A stretch of DNA of 64,000 bases from Oceanospirillales bacterium. Its GTDB lineage: Bacteria; Pseudomonadota; Gammaproteobacteria; Pseudomonadales; Balneatricaceae. Location: positions 1-64,000 of the forward strand of contig JAAEYW010000008.1 in the NCBI GenBank assembly GCA_018223185.1. The letters are read 5' to 3'. The notes below the pieces were generated by a model. The model was not told the DNA's origin, did not search any database, and was given only the letters and a program-made list of their open reading frames with translations. Shown piece by piece: positions 56,558 through 64,000 of this stretch. Position numbers and translations under genes: made by a program. Numbering within the stretch: the first letter of the stretch is position 1; every line of letters begins with the position of its first letter.

Positions 56558-56737
56558 ATGACTGTCGTAATTGCTGCATCTACAGCGTTTTCGACCCCGA
56601 TAGCTTCACCGGTGAATATGCGGGTGCTGGTGCCGGGTAGCTACCGCTTTATCGATTTTGTTAAAGTGGGTCTGCCGCTACACATTATATCAATGCTGAT
56701 AACTTTGACGGTTACACCGCTAATTTTTCCTTTTTAG
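56558..56737 (+). pseudogene. C-terminal remnant of an SLC13/DASS-type permease
   Basis: An ATG-led frame of 59 codons whose product (beginning MTVVIAASTAFSTPIASPVN and continuing RVLVPGSYRFIDFVKVGLPL) looks like the last helix hairpin and helix of an SLC13-family (divalent anion:Na+ symporter) permease. The ST-P...SPVN motif and the G-x-YRFxDFVKVG-PL end are characteristic. The rest of the gene is absent, because the EamA gene ends one base before it. It is probably a deletion remnant rather than a working small protein. The rest of the 56557-56804 gap shows nothing else. Confidence 0.65.
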
Positions 56738-56804
56738 TCTGAATTGTTGCGCTAAAAATGTATTATCTGAAATCAATAACATAATAATCTGATAGGTTTA
56801 AATA

Positions 56805-57365
56805 ATGAGTGATCGCGAATACCGGACAGTGAAGTCATCGCAAACGGTTCTGAAAGAACTGATGGTTCCTTCCTACGCTAATTTCGGTGGAAAGGTTCAT
56901 GGTGGTGTAATTCTGTCGCTGATGGATAAGATCGCTTATACCTGCGCAGCTTCACATGTTAAAGGCTACTGTGTAACCGCATCGGTTGATTCAGTCAATT
57001 TTCTTAACCCGGTTGAGGTGGGAGAGTTGCTGACGCTGTCGGCATCGGTCAATTATGTTGGCAACTCTTCACTGGAGATCGGTATTAAAGTTATTTCGGA
57101 AGACTTCCGGCTGGGTATTGTGAAACATACCAATACCTCCTATTTCACGATGGTGGCGATGGATGAGGAGAGCCGTAAGCCGGTGCCGGTACCCGGACTG
57201 ATTCTTGAGGATGAGCGGGAGATTAAGCGCTTTATCGAAGGCAAGATCCGTAAGCAGCTTAAATCGGAACACCGTTCTGAGATGAAAAAAATTCGCGGCA
57301 ATCTCGATCTGATCAGAGAGATTAATGCGCTGGACGGTGAAAACTGTCGTCTTTATCAATCCTGA
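56805..57365 (+). CDS. Acyl-CoA thioesterase (YciA/ACOT-like hotdog protein)
   Basis: A 186-residue thioesterase of the cytosolic acyl-CoA hydrolase group. It has LMVPSYANFGGKVHGGVILSLMDKIAYTCA with the conserved N-x-x-G-x-x-HGG segment and SVDSVNFLNPVEVGELLTL; the last ~50 residues are a charged, coiled helix (KIRKQLKSEHRSEMKKIRGN). It would hydrolyse fatty or short-chain acyl-CoA esters. Its 3' end overlaps the convergent LysR gene by ten bases. The substrate range is unknown. Confidence 0.9.
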   Translation: MSDREYRTVKSSQTVLKELMVPSYANFGGKVHGGVILSLMDKIAYTCAASHVKGYCVTASVDSVNFLNPVEVGELLTLSASVNYVGNSSLEIGIKVISEDFRLGIVKHTNTSYFTMVAMDEESRKPVPVPGLILEDEREIKRFIEGKIRKQLKSEHRSEMKKIRGNLDLIREINALDGENCRLYQS

Positions 57366-58318
57366 CCGGATAACGGTTGCTGGCCTGTGCTTTCCAGATA
57401 GGCTGGCAATGTCATTGTGACGAAGTGTTGCCGGGCAAAACTTAAAAGGGTCGCCGCGGCAGGGCTCAGTGACCGTCCTTTACGGCTGACCAGGCAGATC
57501 TCACGGTGCATCTGCGGTTCAACCAGTGGGATAAACACCAGCTCTTTGAACGACTCTGTGCTGGAGGCCAGGGCTGGCAGTACTGATATTCCAATTCTCT
57601 GACGAATGAGCGCGGCGATGCCGGCCGGATTCGAAACCTCCAGTATCGCTTTCTGATCAGACAGCTGAAGCTGTCCCGCCTGACGAAACTGGTTCAATTG
57701 CGCCCGAATACCGGTATCGGCCGAGAGAAACAGTAACTCTTCTTCTATCAGTGCCTGCCACTGAACTGACTCCGATCCACAAAAGCGGTGCCCGCCCGGA
57801 ACAACCACGCCATAACGGTCAGTCAGAACCGGTTGATAGTTAAGCTCGGGATGCGCTGAGTGGTTTGCGCCAATACCGAAGTCCACATCATTGTTTAACA
57901 CCCGTTGTTCAATCTGTCCGGCACTGTCATCCCGCAGGGAGATCGCAATCTCAGGAAACTGTTTACGGTAATCATCAATAACGGGGGGCAGCAGACGACT
58001 GATTGTGGAGGGTGACGCTGCGATCGCTACCTGTCCCAGTTGCTGTCCGGCGATCGCCTGAAGGTCGCTTATGGCCGTATCGAAATCAGAGATCAGTTTT
58101 TCAGCAACCGGACGAAACTGCTCTCCCTGAAGGGTTAGTAATACCCGGCGGGTTGTCCGGTCAAAAAGGGTCAGCCCAACTGATTGTTCCAGCTGTTTAA
58201 CCGTTGCCGTGAGGCTTGACTGGGTCAGGTGCAGCCGGTTGGCCGCCTGAGTGAAGCTACCGCAACAGGCTACCTCGGTGAAGGCACGCAGGTGTCTGAT
58301 AGAAAGGTTTGTATTCAT
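57356..58318 (-). CDS. LysR-family transcriptional regulator
   Basis: A 320-residue LysR regulator with an N-terminal winged helix-turn-helix (LSIRHLRAFTEVACCGSFTQAA, TQSSLTATVKQLEQ) and a type 2 periplasmic-binding effector domain (GQVAIAASPSTISRLLPPVI, DDSAGQIEQRVLNNDVDFGIG). It is divergent from the large YdiJ-like dehydrogenase with a 106-base A+T-rich shared region containing an imperfect palindrome around ATTAATTGTTAATTAAT, so regulation of that gene is plausible. The effector is unknown. Confidence 0.92.
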   Translation of the reverse strand: MNTNLSIRHLRAFTEVACCGSFTQAANRLHLTQSSLTATVKQLEQSVGLTLFDRTTRRVLLTLQGEQFRPVAEKLISDFDTAISDLQAIAGQQLGQVAIAASPSTISRLLPPVIDDYRKQFPEIAISLRDDSAGQIEQRVLNNDVDFGIGANHSAHPELNYQPVLTDRYGVVVPGGHRFCGSESVQWQALIEEELLFLSADTGIRAQLNQFRQAGQLQLSDQKAILEVSNPAGIAALIRQRIGISVLPALASSTESFKELVFIPLVEPQMHREICLVSRKGRSLSPAAATLLSFARQHFVTMTLPAYLESTGQQPLSGQD

Positions 58319-58424
58319 TTATCGTTATTAATTGTTAATTAATAATATTTTATCGTTTGAATGATAAATGATATTTCTGCATTATGACACCGTATATAAC
58401 CGCCAAGATCCCATAGGTTGAACG

Positions 58425-61400
58425 ATGATCCCACGTATTGCCGAAATTAACGTCACCCAGAAACTCTATCTGGACTTTATAGAGTCTCTGAAAAATAGTC
58501 ATTTTGAGGGTGAAGTTAATCCTGATTATGCAAGCCGGGTTGTACTGTCTACAGACAACAGTATCTATCAGGTGTTGCCTCAGGGTGTGGTATTTCCAAA
58601 ATCAGTCGAAGATCTGGTGTTGCTGGCAGGCCTTGCTGTGGAGCCGCGTTTTAAAGACGTGGTACTCAGTGCCCGTGGCGGCGGTACCGGTACTAATGGT
58701 CAGTCGCTGACGGATGGGTTGATTGTTGATATTTCCCGGCATATGAACCAGGTTCTTGAAATCAACGCTGAGGAACGCTGGGTGCGGGTACAAGGGGGAG
58801 TGGTAAAAGATCAGCTGAACGCTGCACTGAAGCCCTATGGATTATTTTTTGCCCCTGAGCTTTCGACCAGCAACCGGGCAACGGTGGGTGGCATGATTAA
58901 TACTGATGCCAGCGGTCAGGGCTCATGTATGTACGGTAAGACCCGAGACCATGTGCTTGAGCTGAAGTCGGTTTTTCTGGATGGCACGTTGTGGAGCTCA
59001 GCACCCCTGAGTGACGAGGAGCTGGAAGAGATAAAGCGCCGGGATGACCGGGTAGGCGAAGTTCACCGAACCGTTGATCAGGTTTTTAATGAGCATCGTG
59101 ATCTGATTGACGCAAAGTTTCCTAAACTGAACCGCTGTCTCACGGGTTACGATCTGGCCCATATCCGTGACGAAGAGGGGCGTTTTAATCTCAATTCAGT
59201 ACTCTGTGGTGCCGAGGGGTCGCTGGCTTTTATCGCGGAAGCAAAACTGAATGTCCTGCCGATTCCGAAATACTCGGCGCTGGTCAACCTCAAGTATGCT
59301 GGTTTTCAGGATTCTCTTGAAGATGCCGCTGAACTGATGGCCTGGGGGCCTACCTCAATCGAAACCGTTGATTCTAAAGTTCTGAATCTGGCGATGAACG
59401 ATATTATCTGGGACAGCGTTAAAGATTACTTTCCTCATAATGAGGGGGAACCGGCTATTCAGGGGATCAACCTGATTGAATACACTGGCGATGATGAAGA
59501 GGAGCTGAGAGACAAAGTTGCGAAGCTGACCGCACATCTGGACAGCGTATCTGGCCAGCCGGGCAGATCATTCGGTTATACGGTTACCTTCGGTGCGGCT
59601 GAAGTTAATAAGATCTGGGCGATGCGGAAGAAATCCGTTGGTCTGCTGGGTAATGGTGTCGGTGAGCAACGTCCCATCCCGTTTGTTGAGGATACCGCAG
59701 TACCACCCGAAAATCTGGCTGCCTATATCAAGGAGTTTCGTCAGCTGCTGGACAGCCACAATCTGGCCTACGGCATGTTTGGTCATGTGGATGCGGGAGT
59801 GCTGCATGTACGTCCCGCAATCGACATGAAAAATGAGGCGGAAGAGGGGCTGGTCCGGGTTATCTCCGATGGTGTGGTGGCCCTGACGCAGAAATACCAT
59901 GGCCTGATCTGGGGAGAGCATGGTAAAGGAGTCCGTTCTGAATACGCGCCTGCTTTCTTTGGTGAACTCTACCCTCAGCTGCAGATCATTAAGGGGGCTT
60001 TTGATCCCGCTAACCAGCTCAATCCAGGGAAGATCTGTACCCCGTTGATTGATGGCGCCGAACTGCTGAAAATTGATGAAGTGCCTACCCGCGGTCAGTA
60101 TGATCGCCAGATTCCGGCAGCGGCCCGGGAAGAATACAGCCAGGCGATGTTCTGTAATGGTAACGGTGCCTGCTATAACTATGATCCGAACGATGCGATG
60201 TGTCCCTCATGGAAGGCCACTCGCGAGCGTAAACATTCGCCAAAAGGACGTTCATCGCTGATTCGTGAATGGTTGCGATTGATGTCTCTGCAGGGCGTTG
60301 ATGTCGTCAGTGAGGGCCAAAAAGCCCGTTATGGGTCCTTCATCACCAGCTTGCCCGGGCGCATAAAGAACAGCTGGAATAAGAAACAGGGAGAGTACGA
60401 TTTTAACAACGAGGTACATGAGGCGATGATGGGCTGCCTGGCCTGTAAGTCATGTGTCGCGCAGTGTCCGATTAAAGTGAATGTGCCAGACTTTCGTTCG
60501 CGTTTTCTTGAGGCTTACTATAGTCGTTATCTGCGTCCGGCGAAGGACTATATGATCGGTGGCCTTGAATATATGATTCCCTATCTGTCGCGTTTTCCGG
60601 CGCCCTATAACTGGATGATGAATAATACCCTGATGCGCACGGCTTTACGGCGCTGGGTAGGGATGGTGGATAGCCCGGCGATCTGTACCAATACCCTGAA
60701 ACAGGGGATGGAGCAGCGGGGAATAAAATTTGCCACGCCGGACAATTTATCTGCGATTCTGCCTGAGCAACGCGAACACTCGGTGATTATTGTTCAGGAT
60801 GCCTTTACCTGCTTCTTCGAAACTCAGCTGGTGCTGGATATCATCGATCTGCTGCGTAAAACAGGTTTTAATGTCCTGATAGCACCGTTTAAACCAAACG
60901 GTAAGCCGCTACATGTGCATGGCTTTAAGGCGGCCTTCAATAAAGCTGCGGACGCGAATACTCAGATGCTACAGGCACTGGCAACCAGCGGTATATCGAT
61001 GGTTGGTGTTGACCCATCAATGACCCTGACCTACCGGCAGGAATATGTCGACGATGGGATTCGCCAGCAGATCCGGGTTGAGCTGATTCAGGAATGGCTG
61101 GCCAGACACTGTGATCTGTTAAATCAGAAAGCCGAGGGCTTGCCGAAACATGATTATAAGCTGATGGCGCATTGCTCTGAAAAGACTTCAGCAGCTGCGT
61201 CCATTGCCGACTGGAAAAAAATCTTTCAGGCGCTGGGGCAGACTCTCGAACTGCAGGCAACCGGATGTTGTGGCATGGCAGGCACCTATGGTCACGAGAC
61301 TGAAAACTATGATACCTCCAGAAAGATCTATGATCTGAGCTGGTCAGAGGTGGTTAACGATCCTGCGAATGAGGGGCGGCTGGTTGCGACCGGGTATTCC

Positions 61401-61484
61401 TGTCGCAGTCAGGTTAAACGGCTGGATGAACAGCAGTTGCAGCATCCCTTGCAGGTATTGCTGCAGTTGCTGAAAACGGCTTAG
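58425..61484 (+). CDS. ydiJ: FAD-binding and Fe-S oxidoreductase, YdiJ/D-2-hydroxyglutarate dehydrogenase type
   Basis: A 1019-residue single-chain dehydrogenase. Domains in order: a PCMH-type FAD-binding domain (VFPKSVEDLV, SARGGGTGTNGQSL, ATVGGMINTDASGQGS), a FAD-linked oxidase C-terminal domain (up to about 560, with EHGKGVRSE and NPGKIC), a 4Fe-4S region with CLACKSCVAQCP at about 670-680, and a heterodisulfide-reductase-like CCG domain with ATGCCGMAGTYGHE at about 945. Length and order match E. coli YdiJ, which oxidises D-2-hydroxyglutarate. The electron acceptor is probably the quinone pool. The divergent LysR may control it; a strong terminator follows. Confidence 0.93.
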   Translation: MIPRIAEINVTQKLYLDFIESLKNSHFEGEVNPDYASRVVLSTDNSIYQVLPQGVVFPKSVEDLVLLAGLAVEPRFKDVVLSARGGGTGTNGQSLTDGLIVDISRHMNQVLEINAEERWVRVQGGVVKDQLNAALKPYGLFFAPELSTSNRATVGGMINTDASGQGSCMYGKTRDHVLELKSVFLDGTLWSSAPLSDEELEEIKRRDDRVGEVHRTVDQVFNEHRDLIDAKFPKLNRCLTGYDLAHIRDEEGRFNLNSVLCGAEGSLAFIAEAKLNVLPIPKYSALVNLKYAGFQDSLEDAAELMAWGPTSIETVDSKVLNLAMNDIIWDSVKDYFPHNEGEPAIQGINLIEYTGDDEEELRDKVAKLTAHLDSVSGQPGRSFGYTVTFGAAEVNKIWAMRKKSVGLLGNGVGEQRPIPFVEDTAVPPENLAAYIKEFRQLLDSHNLAYGMFGHVDAGVLHVRPAIDMKNEAEEGLVRVISDGVVALTQKYHGLIWGEHGKGVRSEYAPAFFGELYPQLQIIKGAFDPANQLNPGKICTPLIDGAELLKIDEVPTRGQYDRQIPAAAREEYSQAMFCNGNGACYNYDPNDAMCPSWKATRERKHSPKGRSSLIREWLRLMSLQGVDVVSEGQKARYGSFITSLPGRIKNSWNKKQGEYDFNNEVHEAMMGCLACKSCVAQCPIKVNVPDFRSRFLEAYYSRYLRPAKDYMIGGLEYMIPYLSRFPAPYNWMMNNTLMRTALRRWVGMVDSPAICTNTLKQGMEQRGIKFATPDNLSAILPEQREHSVIIVQDAFTCFFETQLVLDIIDLLRKTGFNVLIAPFKPNGKPLHVHGFKAAFNKAADANTQMLQALATSGISMVGVDPSMTLTYRQEYVDDGIRQQIRVELIQEWLARHCDLLNQKAEGLPKHDYKLMAHCSEKTSAAASIADWKKIFQALGQTLELQATGCCGMAGTYGHETENYDTSRKIYDLSWSEVVNDPANEGRLVATGYSCRSQVKRLDEQQLQHPLQVLLQLLKTA

Positions 61485-61515
61485 CCTGAAGATACTGACA
61501 GGTGTGGGTTCAGAG

Positions 61516-61546
61516 CCGGATTACTGATCAGTAATCCGGTTTTTTT
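61516..61546 (+). terminator. Terminator after ydiJ, overlapping the next gene's end
   Basis: A perfect 24-base palindrome (CCGGATTACTGA/TCAGTAATCCGG) followed by seven T residues. The palindrome contains the last codons and the stop of the minus-strand small gene. Confidence 0.93.
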
Positions 61547-61754
61547 CGTGTTGAGCCTGCAGGTATTTACGATCCATTTCACCGTACTGCCGTTCATACG
61601 AAAGTGGGTCTGACCGCCATAGGCGATAAAGTTTACGATCATTGCGGGCCATCGGCGGAGGATTAAGTTTACGTCTTCTTATCGCCTGCCATGTGACGGG
61701 TGCGAACACCAATACGACAAACAGAGTCACAATGATTAGTTTATATTGTTCCAT
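61521..61754 (-). CDS. Small single-pass membrane protein, uncharacterised
   Basis: A 77-residue hypothetical protein: one N-terminal membrane segment (KLIIVTLFVVLVFAPVTW) followed by a basic, polar cytoplasmic tail (RRRKLNPPP, RKLYRLWRSDPLSYERQYGEMDRKYLQ). ATG 61754 places the hydrophobic run at the N-terminus; the longer frame to 61790 adds unlikely residues. I do not recognise a family. Coding is supported by the membrane pattern and by clean fit between the two flanking genes, but it remains moderate. Its 3' end lies inside the ydiJ terminator. Confidence 0.55.
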   Translation of the reverse strand: MEQYKLIIVTLFVVLVFAPVTWQAIRRRKLNPPPMARNDRKLYRLWRSDPLSYERQYGEMDRKYLQAQHEKNRITDQ

Positions 61755-61844
61755 TTTCAGTCCGGGTTCTGGATAAAGGCCGTTTAACAAAGATATAGTA
61801 ACGCGTTATCAGTATCTCTTTATACATTTTTGGGGAGTCATTCA

Positions 61845-62399
61845 ATGAGTCGGGCCGACCACTGGAACAGCCGATATATTGACAAGGCCGATACGGCACC
61901 GGCATTACCCGCTGAACTGCAGCAGGCTCTGGGTTGTTTGTCCCCTGGGCGAACGCTTGATCTGGCCTGTGGTGATGGTGCCGCAACGCTGCATCTGGCA
62001 TCTGCAGGGCATCATCTGGTTGCGGTAGATTTTGCTGTTGAAGGGCTCAGGCGCCTGCAACAGTTTGCTGCTGACTTGAATGTTGAGGTGGAAACCCAGG
62101 CGCTTGACCTGAACGACAGTGATGCCCTTAGCGAGCTGGGCCGCTTTGATAATATTGTTATAGTGCGTTATCTGCCAGATCAGACGCTGCTGGGCACGCT
62201 TCCTGAGCTGATGAAACCCGGTGCCCGCCTGTTGATTATCACCTTCAATCCGGACCATCACCGGCAAACAGGGTTTCCCGGACGGTTTTGCTTACAACCG
62301 GAAGAACTGATAGACAAGTTGCCCCAGCTTACCCTGATCAGCTATGACAACGGCAGTTTAAAGGGCAGTGTATTTGATAGTTATCTTTTTACTATTTAA
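61845..62399 (+). CDS. Class I SAM-dependent methyltransferase
   Basis: A 184-residue methyltransferase with the glycine-rich SAM motif TLDLACGDGAATLHLA (motif I), followed by the VAVDFAVEGLRRL acidic-loop strand and FDNIVIVRYLPDQTLL (motif IV position). WNSRYIDK at the N-terminus is seen in tellurite-resistance/TehB-like and related small methyltransferases. GGGGAG precedes the ATG at 61845. The acceptor is unknown; a TehB-like role is one possibility. Confidence 0.85.
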   Translation: MSRADHWNSRYIDKADTAPALPAELQQALGCLSPGRTLDLACGDGAATLHLASAGHHLVAVDFAVEGLRRLQQFAADLNVEVETQALDLNDSDALSELGRFDNIVIVRYLPDQTLLGTLPELMKPGARLLIITFNPDHHRQTGFPGRFCLQPEELIDKLPQLTLISYDNGSLKGSVFDSYLFTI

Positions 62400-62491
62400 T
62401 GTCATCTTTTCCGCCTATGGTGCAAGTGCAAAAACACGTAAGATAAGTGATTATACAGACCCGTTAACGGTTTAATTTAAGGAGCATACTC

Positions 62492-62983
62492 GTGGACGAT
62501 TTATTACCTGAACTTTGTGACCAGTTTCCCGATCTGGTACAGGTTGTAGAGCCGATGTTTGGTAACTTTGGTGGTCGTGAACGTTTTGGTGGCGAAATTG
62601 TCACGCTGAAAGCGTTTGAAGACAACTCTCTGGTCCGTGAACAGGTTGCTTTGCCTGGTGAAGGGCGTGTTCTGGTTGTTGACAGTGGCGGCTCTATGCG
62701 ACGCGCAATGCTGGGTGATATGCTGGCTGAAAAGGCGGTTCTTAATGGCTGGTCAGGGATTATCATTTATGGTTGTATACGTGATGTGAATGCGATCGGA
62801 GAACTCGATCTTGGCGTTCAGGCGCTGGGGGCAAACCCGATGAAAACCGATAAGAAAGGCATTGGGGAGCTGAATGTAGACCTGACGTTTGGAGGTGTGA
62901 CCTTCAAGCCAGGCCATTATGTTTACGCCGATAACAATGGCATTCTTGTCTCGCCTGAAAAGCTTGAGCTGAGTGAAAGCTGA
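62492..62983 (+). CDS. rraA: RraA family: RNase E activity regulator / HMG aldolase-like
   Basis: A 163-residue RraA protein. E. coli RraA binds RNase E and inhibits it, and the same fold in other bacteria acts as a 4-hydroxy-4-methyl-2-oxoglutarate aldolase. Visible conserved blocks are [32 protein letters not shown] at the N-terminus, [27 protein letters not shown] and [10 protein letters not shown]. The start is a GTG with AAGGAG at a normal distance. Which activity applies cannot be told from sequence alone. Confidence 0.92.
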   Translation: MDDLLPELCDQFPDLVQVVEPMFGNFGGRERFGGEIVTLKAFEDNSLVREQVALPGEGRVLVVDSGGSMRRAMLGDMLAEKAVLNGWSGIIIYGCIRDVNAIGELDLGVQALGANPMKTDKKGIGELNVDLTFGGVTFKPGHYVYADNNGILVSPEKLELSES

Positions 62984-63014
62984 TTTTAAGTATTGAACGA
63001 CTTACCTGATAAAA

Positions 63015-63036
63015 AAAGGCCGCAAACGCGGCCTTT
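63015..63036. terminator. Bidirectional terminator between rraA and paaI
   Basis: Nine-base arms AAAGGCCGC/GCGGCCTTT around a four-base loop, with A- and T-runs, between converging genes. Confidence 0.9.
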
Positions 63037-63054
63037 ATGCTGTTGAATAAAGAC

Positions 63055-63498
63055 TCAGTCTTCCGGTATTAATGTGCCTTTGATCTGATAGCTCTTGCCG
63101 CGAAAGAAGGCGAGCTCATCACCCTTCTGGTTGTAGAGGGTTATATCATAAACGCCGGTACGACCGCTGCGGCTGCGTTCCTGTGCAACCGCGGTCAGAA
63201 CGTCACCCTCGAAGCCGGGGGCGATATATTCAATGCTGCAGCCGCTGGCAACGGTTGACCGGTTGTAGGTGTTGCACGAATGTGCAAATGCCGTGTCGCA
63301 CAAGGTGAACATACAACCGCCATGACTGATCGCATGCCCATTGAGCATATCTTTTCGCACTGGCATCGATAGTTTGGCATAACCCGGTGCGATCTCTTCA
63401 ATGGTCATCCCCATCGCCTGAGCCGCCTGGTCACCACTGTGCAGTGCCTCACTACAGGCTTCAGCCAGCTGTTGCGGTGTCATTTCACTGGTTTTCAT
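63055..63498 (-). CDS. paaI: Phenylacetic-acid-type thioesterase PaaI
   Basis: A 147-residue hotdog thioesterase of the PaaI type, which rescues dead-end CoA thioesters during phenylacetate degradation. It has the active-site segment LNGHAISHGGCMFTLCDTAFAHSCNT (Asn, His-Gly-Gly and Asp positions as in PaaI) and SIEYIAPGFEGD. ATG 63498 follows GGAGG at eight bases. It begins one base after the stop codon of the PaaH-like gene, so the two are in one operon that continues beyond the right edge. Confidence 0.9.
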   Translation of the reverse strand: MKTSEMTPQQLAEACSEALHSGDQAAQAMGMTIEEIAPGYAKLSMPVRKDMLNGHAISHGGCMFTLCDTAFAHSCNTYNRSTVASGCSIEYIAPGFEGDVLTAVAQERSRSGRTGVYDITLYNQKGDELAFFRGKSYQIKGTLIPED

Positions 63499-63499
63499 C

Positions 63500-64000
63500 T
63501 CAGGCACCTCCGGCCACTTTTCTTAATAACAGGGGCGATGCCCGGTAACGGTCTTCACCGTAAGCATCCATCAGATTATCCAGAACATCCAGCGCATAGC
63601 TCAGCTCGAGATTATTTACCCATTCAATCGGGCCGCAGGGGTAGTTCACGCCACCTTTCATTGCGATATCAACCGCCTGTTCATCACAGACCTGTTGGTT
63701 TACGGCATCGAATCCCTCATTGGCCAGCATACAGACCGTACGCATTACCACCATGCCGGGGATATCATCAATAATGCTGACAGACTTGCCGATCGCCTGA
63801 AACAGACCAACGGCCGCCTGAACGGCTTCGGCTGATGCCTGATCTGCAGGCGCCAGTGCTATGCGGGATGCACTGTTATAATCCAGAGCCAGATCAAAAT
63901 TGATCAGATCCGGACGGAGGGTTTCACCGGCTCTCATCGTGGTGAACTGACCGTTTGTCAGCATTACCGTGGCGTCGCCTACAGTGATCATCCCTTCCAC
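63500..64000 (-). CDS. paaH: 3-hydroxyacyl-CoA dehydrogenase PaaH-like, C-terminal part (cut by edge)
   Basis: The last 166 codons of a gene running off the right edge. They match the C-terminal part of PaaH/PaaC-type 3-hydroxyacyl-CoA dehydrogenases: an IGKSVSIIDDIPGMVVMRTVCMLANEGFDAV segment, then GGVNYPCGPIEWVNNL and a helical end. The preceding ~60 residues would belong to the region before the duplicated C-terminal domain. The stop codon is followed directly by paaI. With only a fragment visible, the exact substrate (phenylacetate or another acyl-CoA pathway) is inferred from the neighbour. Confidence 0.85.
   Translation of the reverse strand: MEGMITVGDATVMLTNGQFTTMRAGETLRPDLINFDLALDYNSASRIALAPADQASAEAVQAAVGLFQAIGKSVSIIDDIPGMVVMRTVCMLANEGFDAVNQQVCDEQAVDIAMKGGVNYPCGPIEWVNNLELSYALDVLDNLMDAYGEDRYRASPLLLRKVAGGA

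Overview
This window looks like chromosomal DNA of a marine gammaproteobacterium, most likely Oceanospirillales (an Amphritea/Neptunomonas-like genus is my guess). The reasons are the gene repertoire: the tRNA-tig-clpP-clpX block, ppsA/ppsR, a YdiJ-type FAD/Fe-S dehydrogenase, an NhaD antiporter, and a VIT/vWA protein paired with a rhombosortase. Base composition is moderate and even, except for a few A+T-rich stretches. The genus is inference; no rRNA gene is present.

Layout. 0-3 kb: the 5' end of isocitrate lyase, a divergent LysR regulator, and an operon of two YbjQ-like proteins plus an M48 protease. 3-10 kb: a sulfotransferase, a DUF2057 protein, an outer-membrane porin and KatG, separated by long sparse gaps. 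10-19 kb: a catabolic-looking cluster of a periplasmic beta-propeller protein, an XRE-like regulator, a complete class I cytochrome P450 system (P450, [2Fe-2S] ferredoxin, ferredoxin reductase) with a divergent AraC regulator, NhaD, and an aldehyde dehydrogenase. 19-24 kb: a FUSC-like membrane protein, an MscS channel, a DedA/flavin-disulfide-reductase fusion, and folD. 24.6-30.2 kb: a housekeeping block of four tRNAs (Arg, His, Leu, His), tig, clpP, clpX and a YebC-family gene.

30.2-36 kb is an accessory island. Its core is a two-reverse-transcriptase operon that I recognise as the anti-phage system DRT type 3 (drt3a-drt3b). A structured non-coding stretch follows drt3b and carries an ACACAC tract, a good candidate for the system's ncRNA. 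The island is bounded by REP-like double hairpins. On its right side the 3' end of a lysE-type gene occurs three times (one intact gene, two fragments) with a second LysE-family gene between two copies of a ~187-bp direct repeat, so this gene's 3' end looks like a repeatedly used insertion site.

36-44.5 kb: a CPXCG protein, purC, an SDR oxidoreductase with an MFS exporter, the divergent ppsR/ppsA pair, and an RsuA-family pseudouridine synthase. 44.5-48 kb: rhombosortase and its probable substrate, a VIT/vWA protein with a GlyGly-CTERM-like tail, then a second XRE-like regulator. 48-58 kb: acetyltransferases, DMT and TSUP transporters, a DUF1499/YgjP pair, hotdog thioesterases, an MFS protein with an unusual acidic repeat tail, a leftover C-terminal piece of an SLC13-type permease, and a LysR regulator. 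58-64 kb: the YdiJ-like dehydrogenase, a small membrane protein, a methyltransferase, RraA, and the start of a phenylacetate-type pair (PaaI thioesterase and truncated PaaH-like dehydrogenase) that runs off the right edge.
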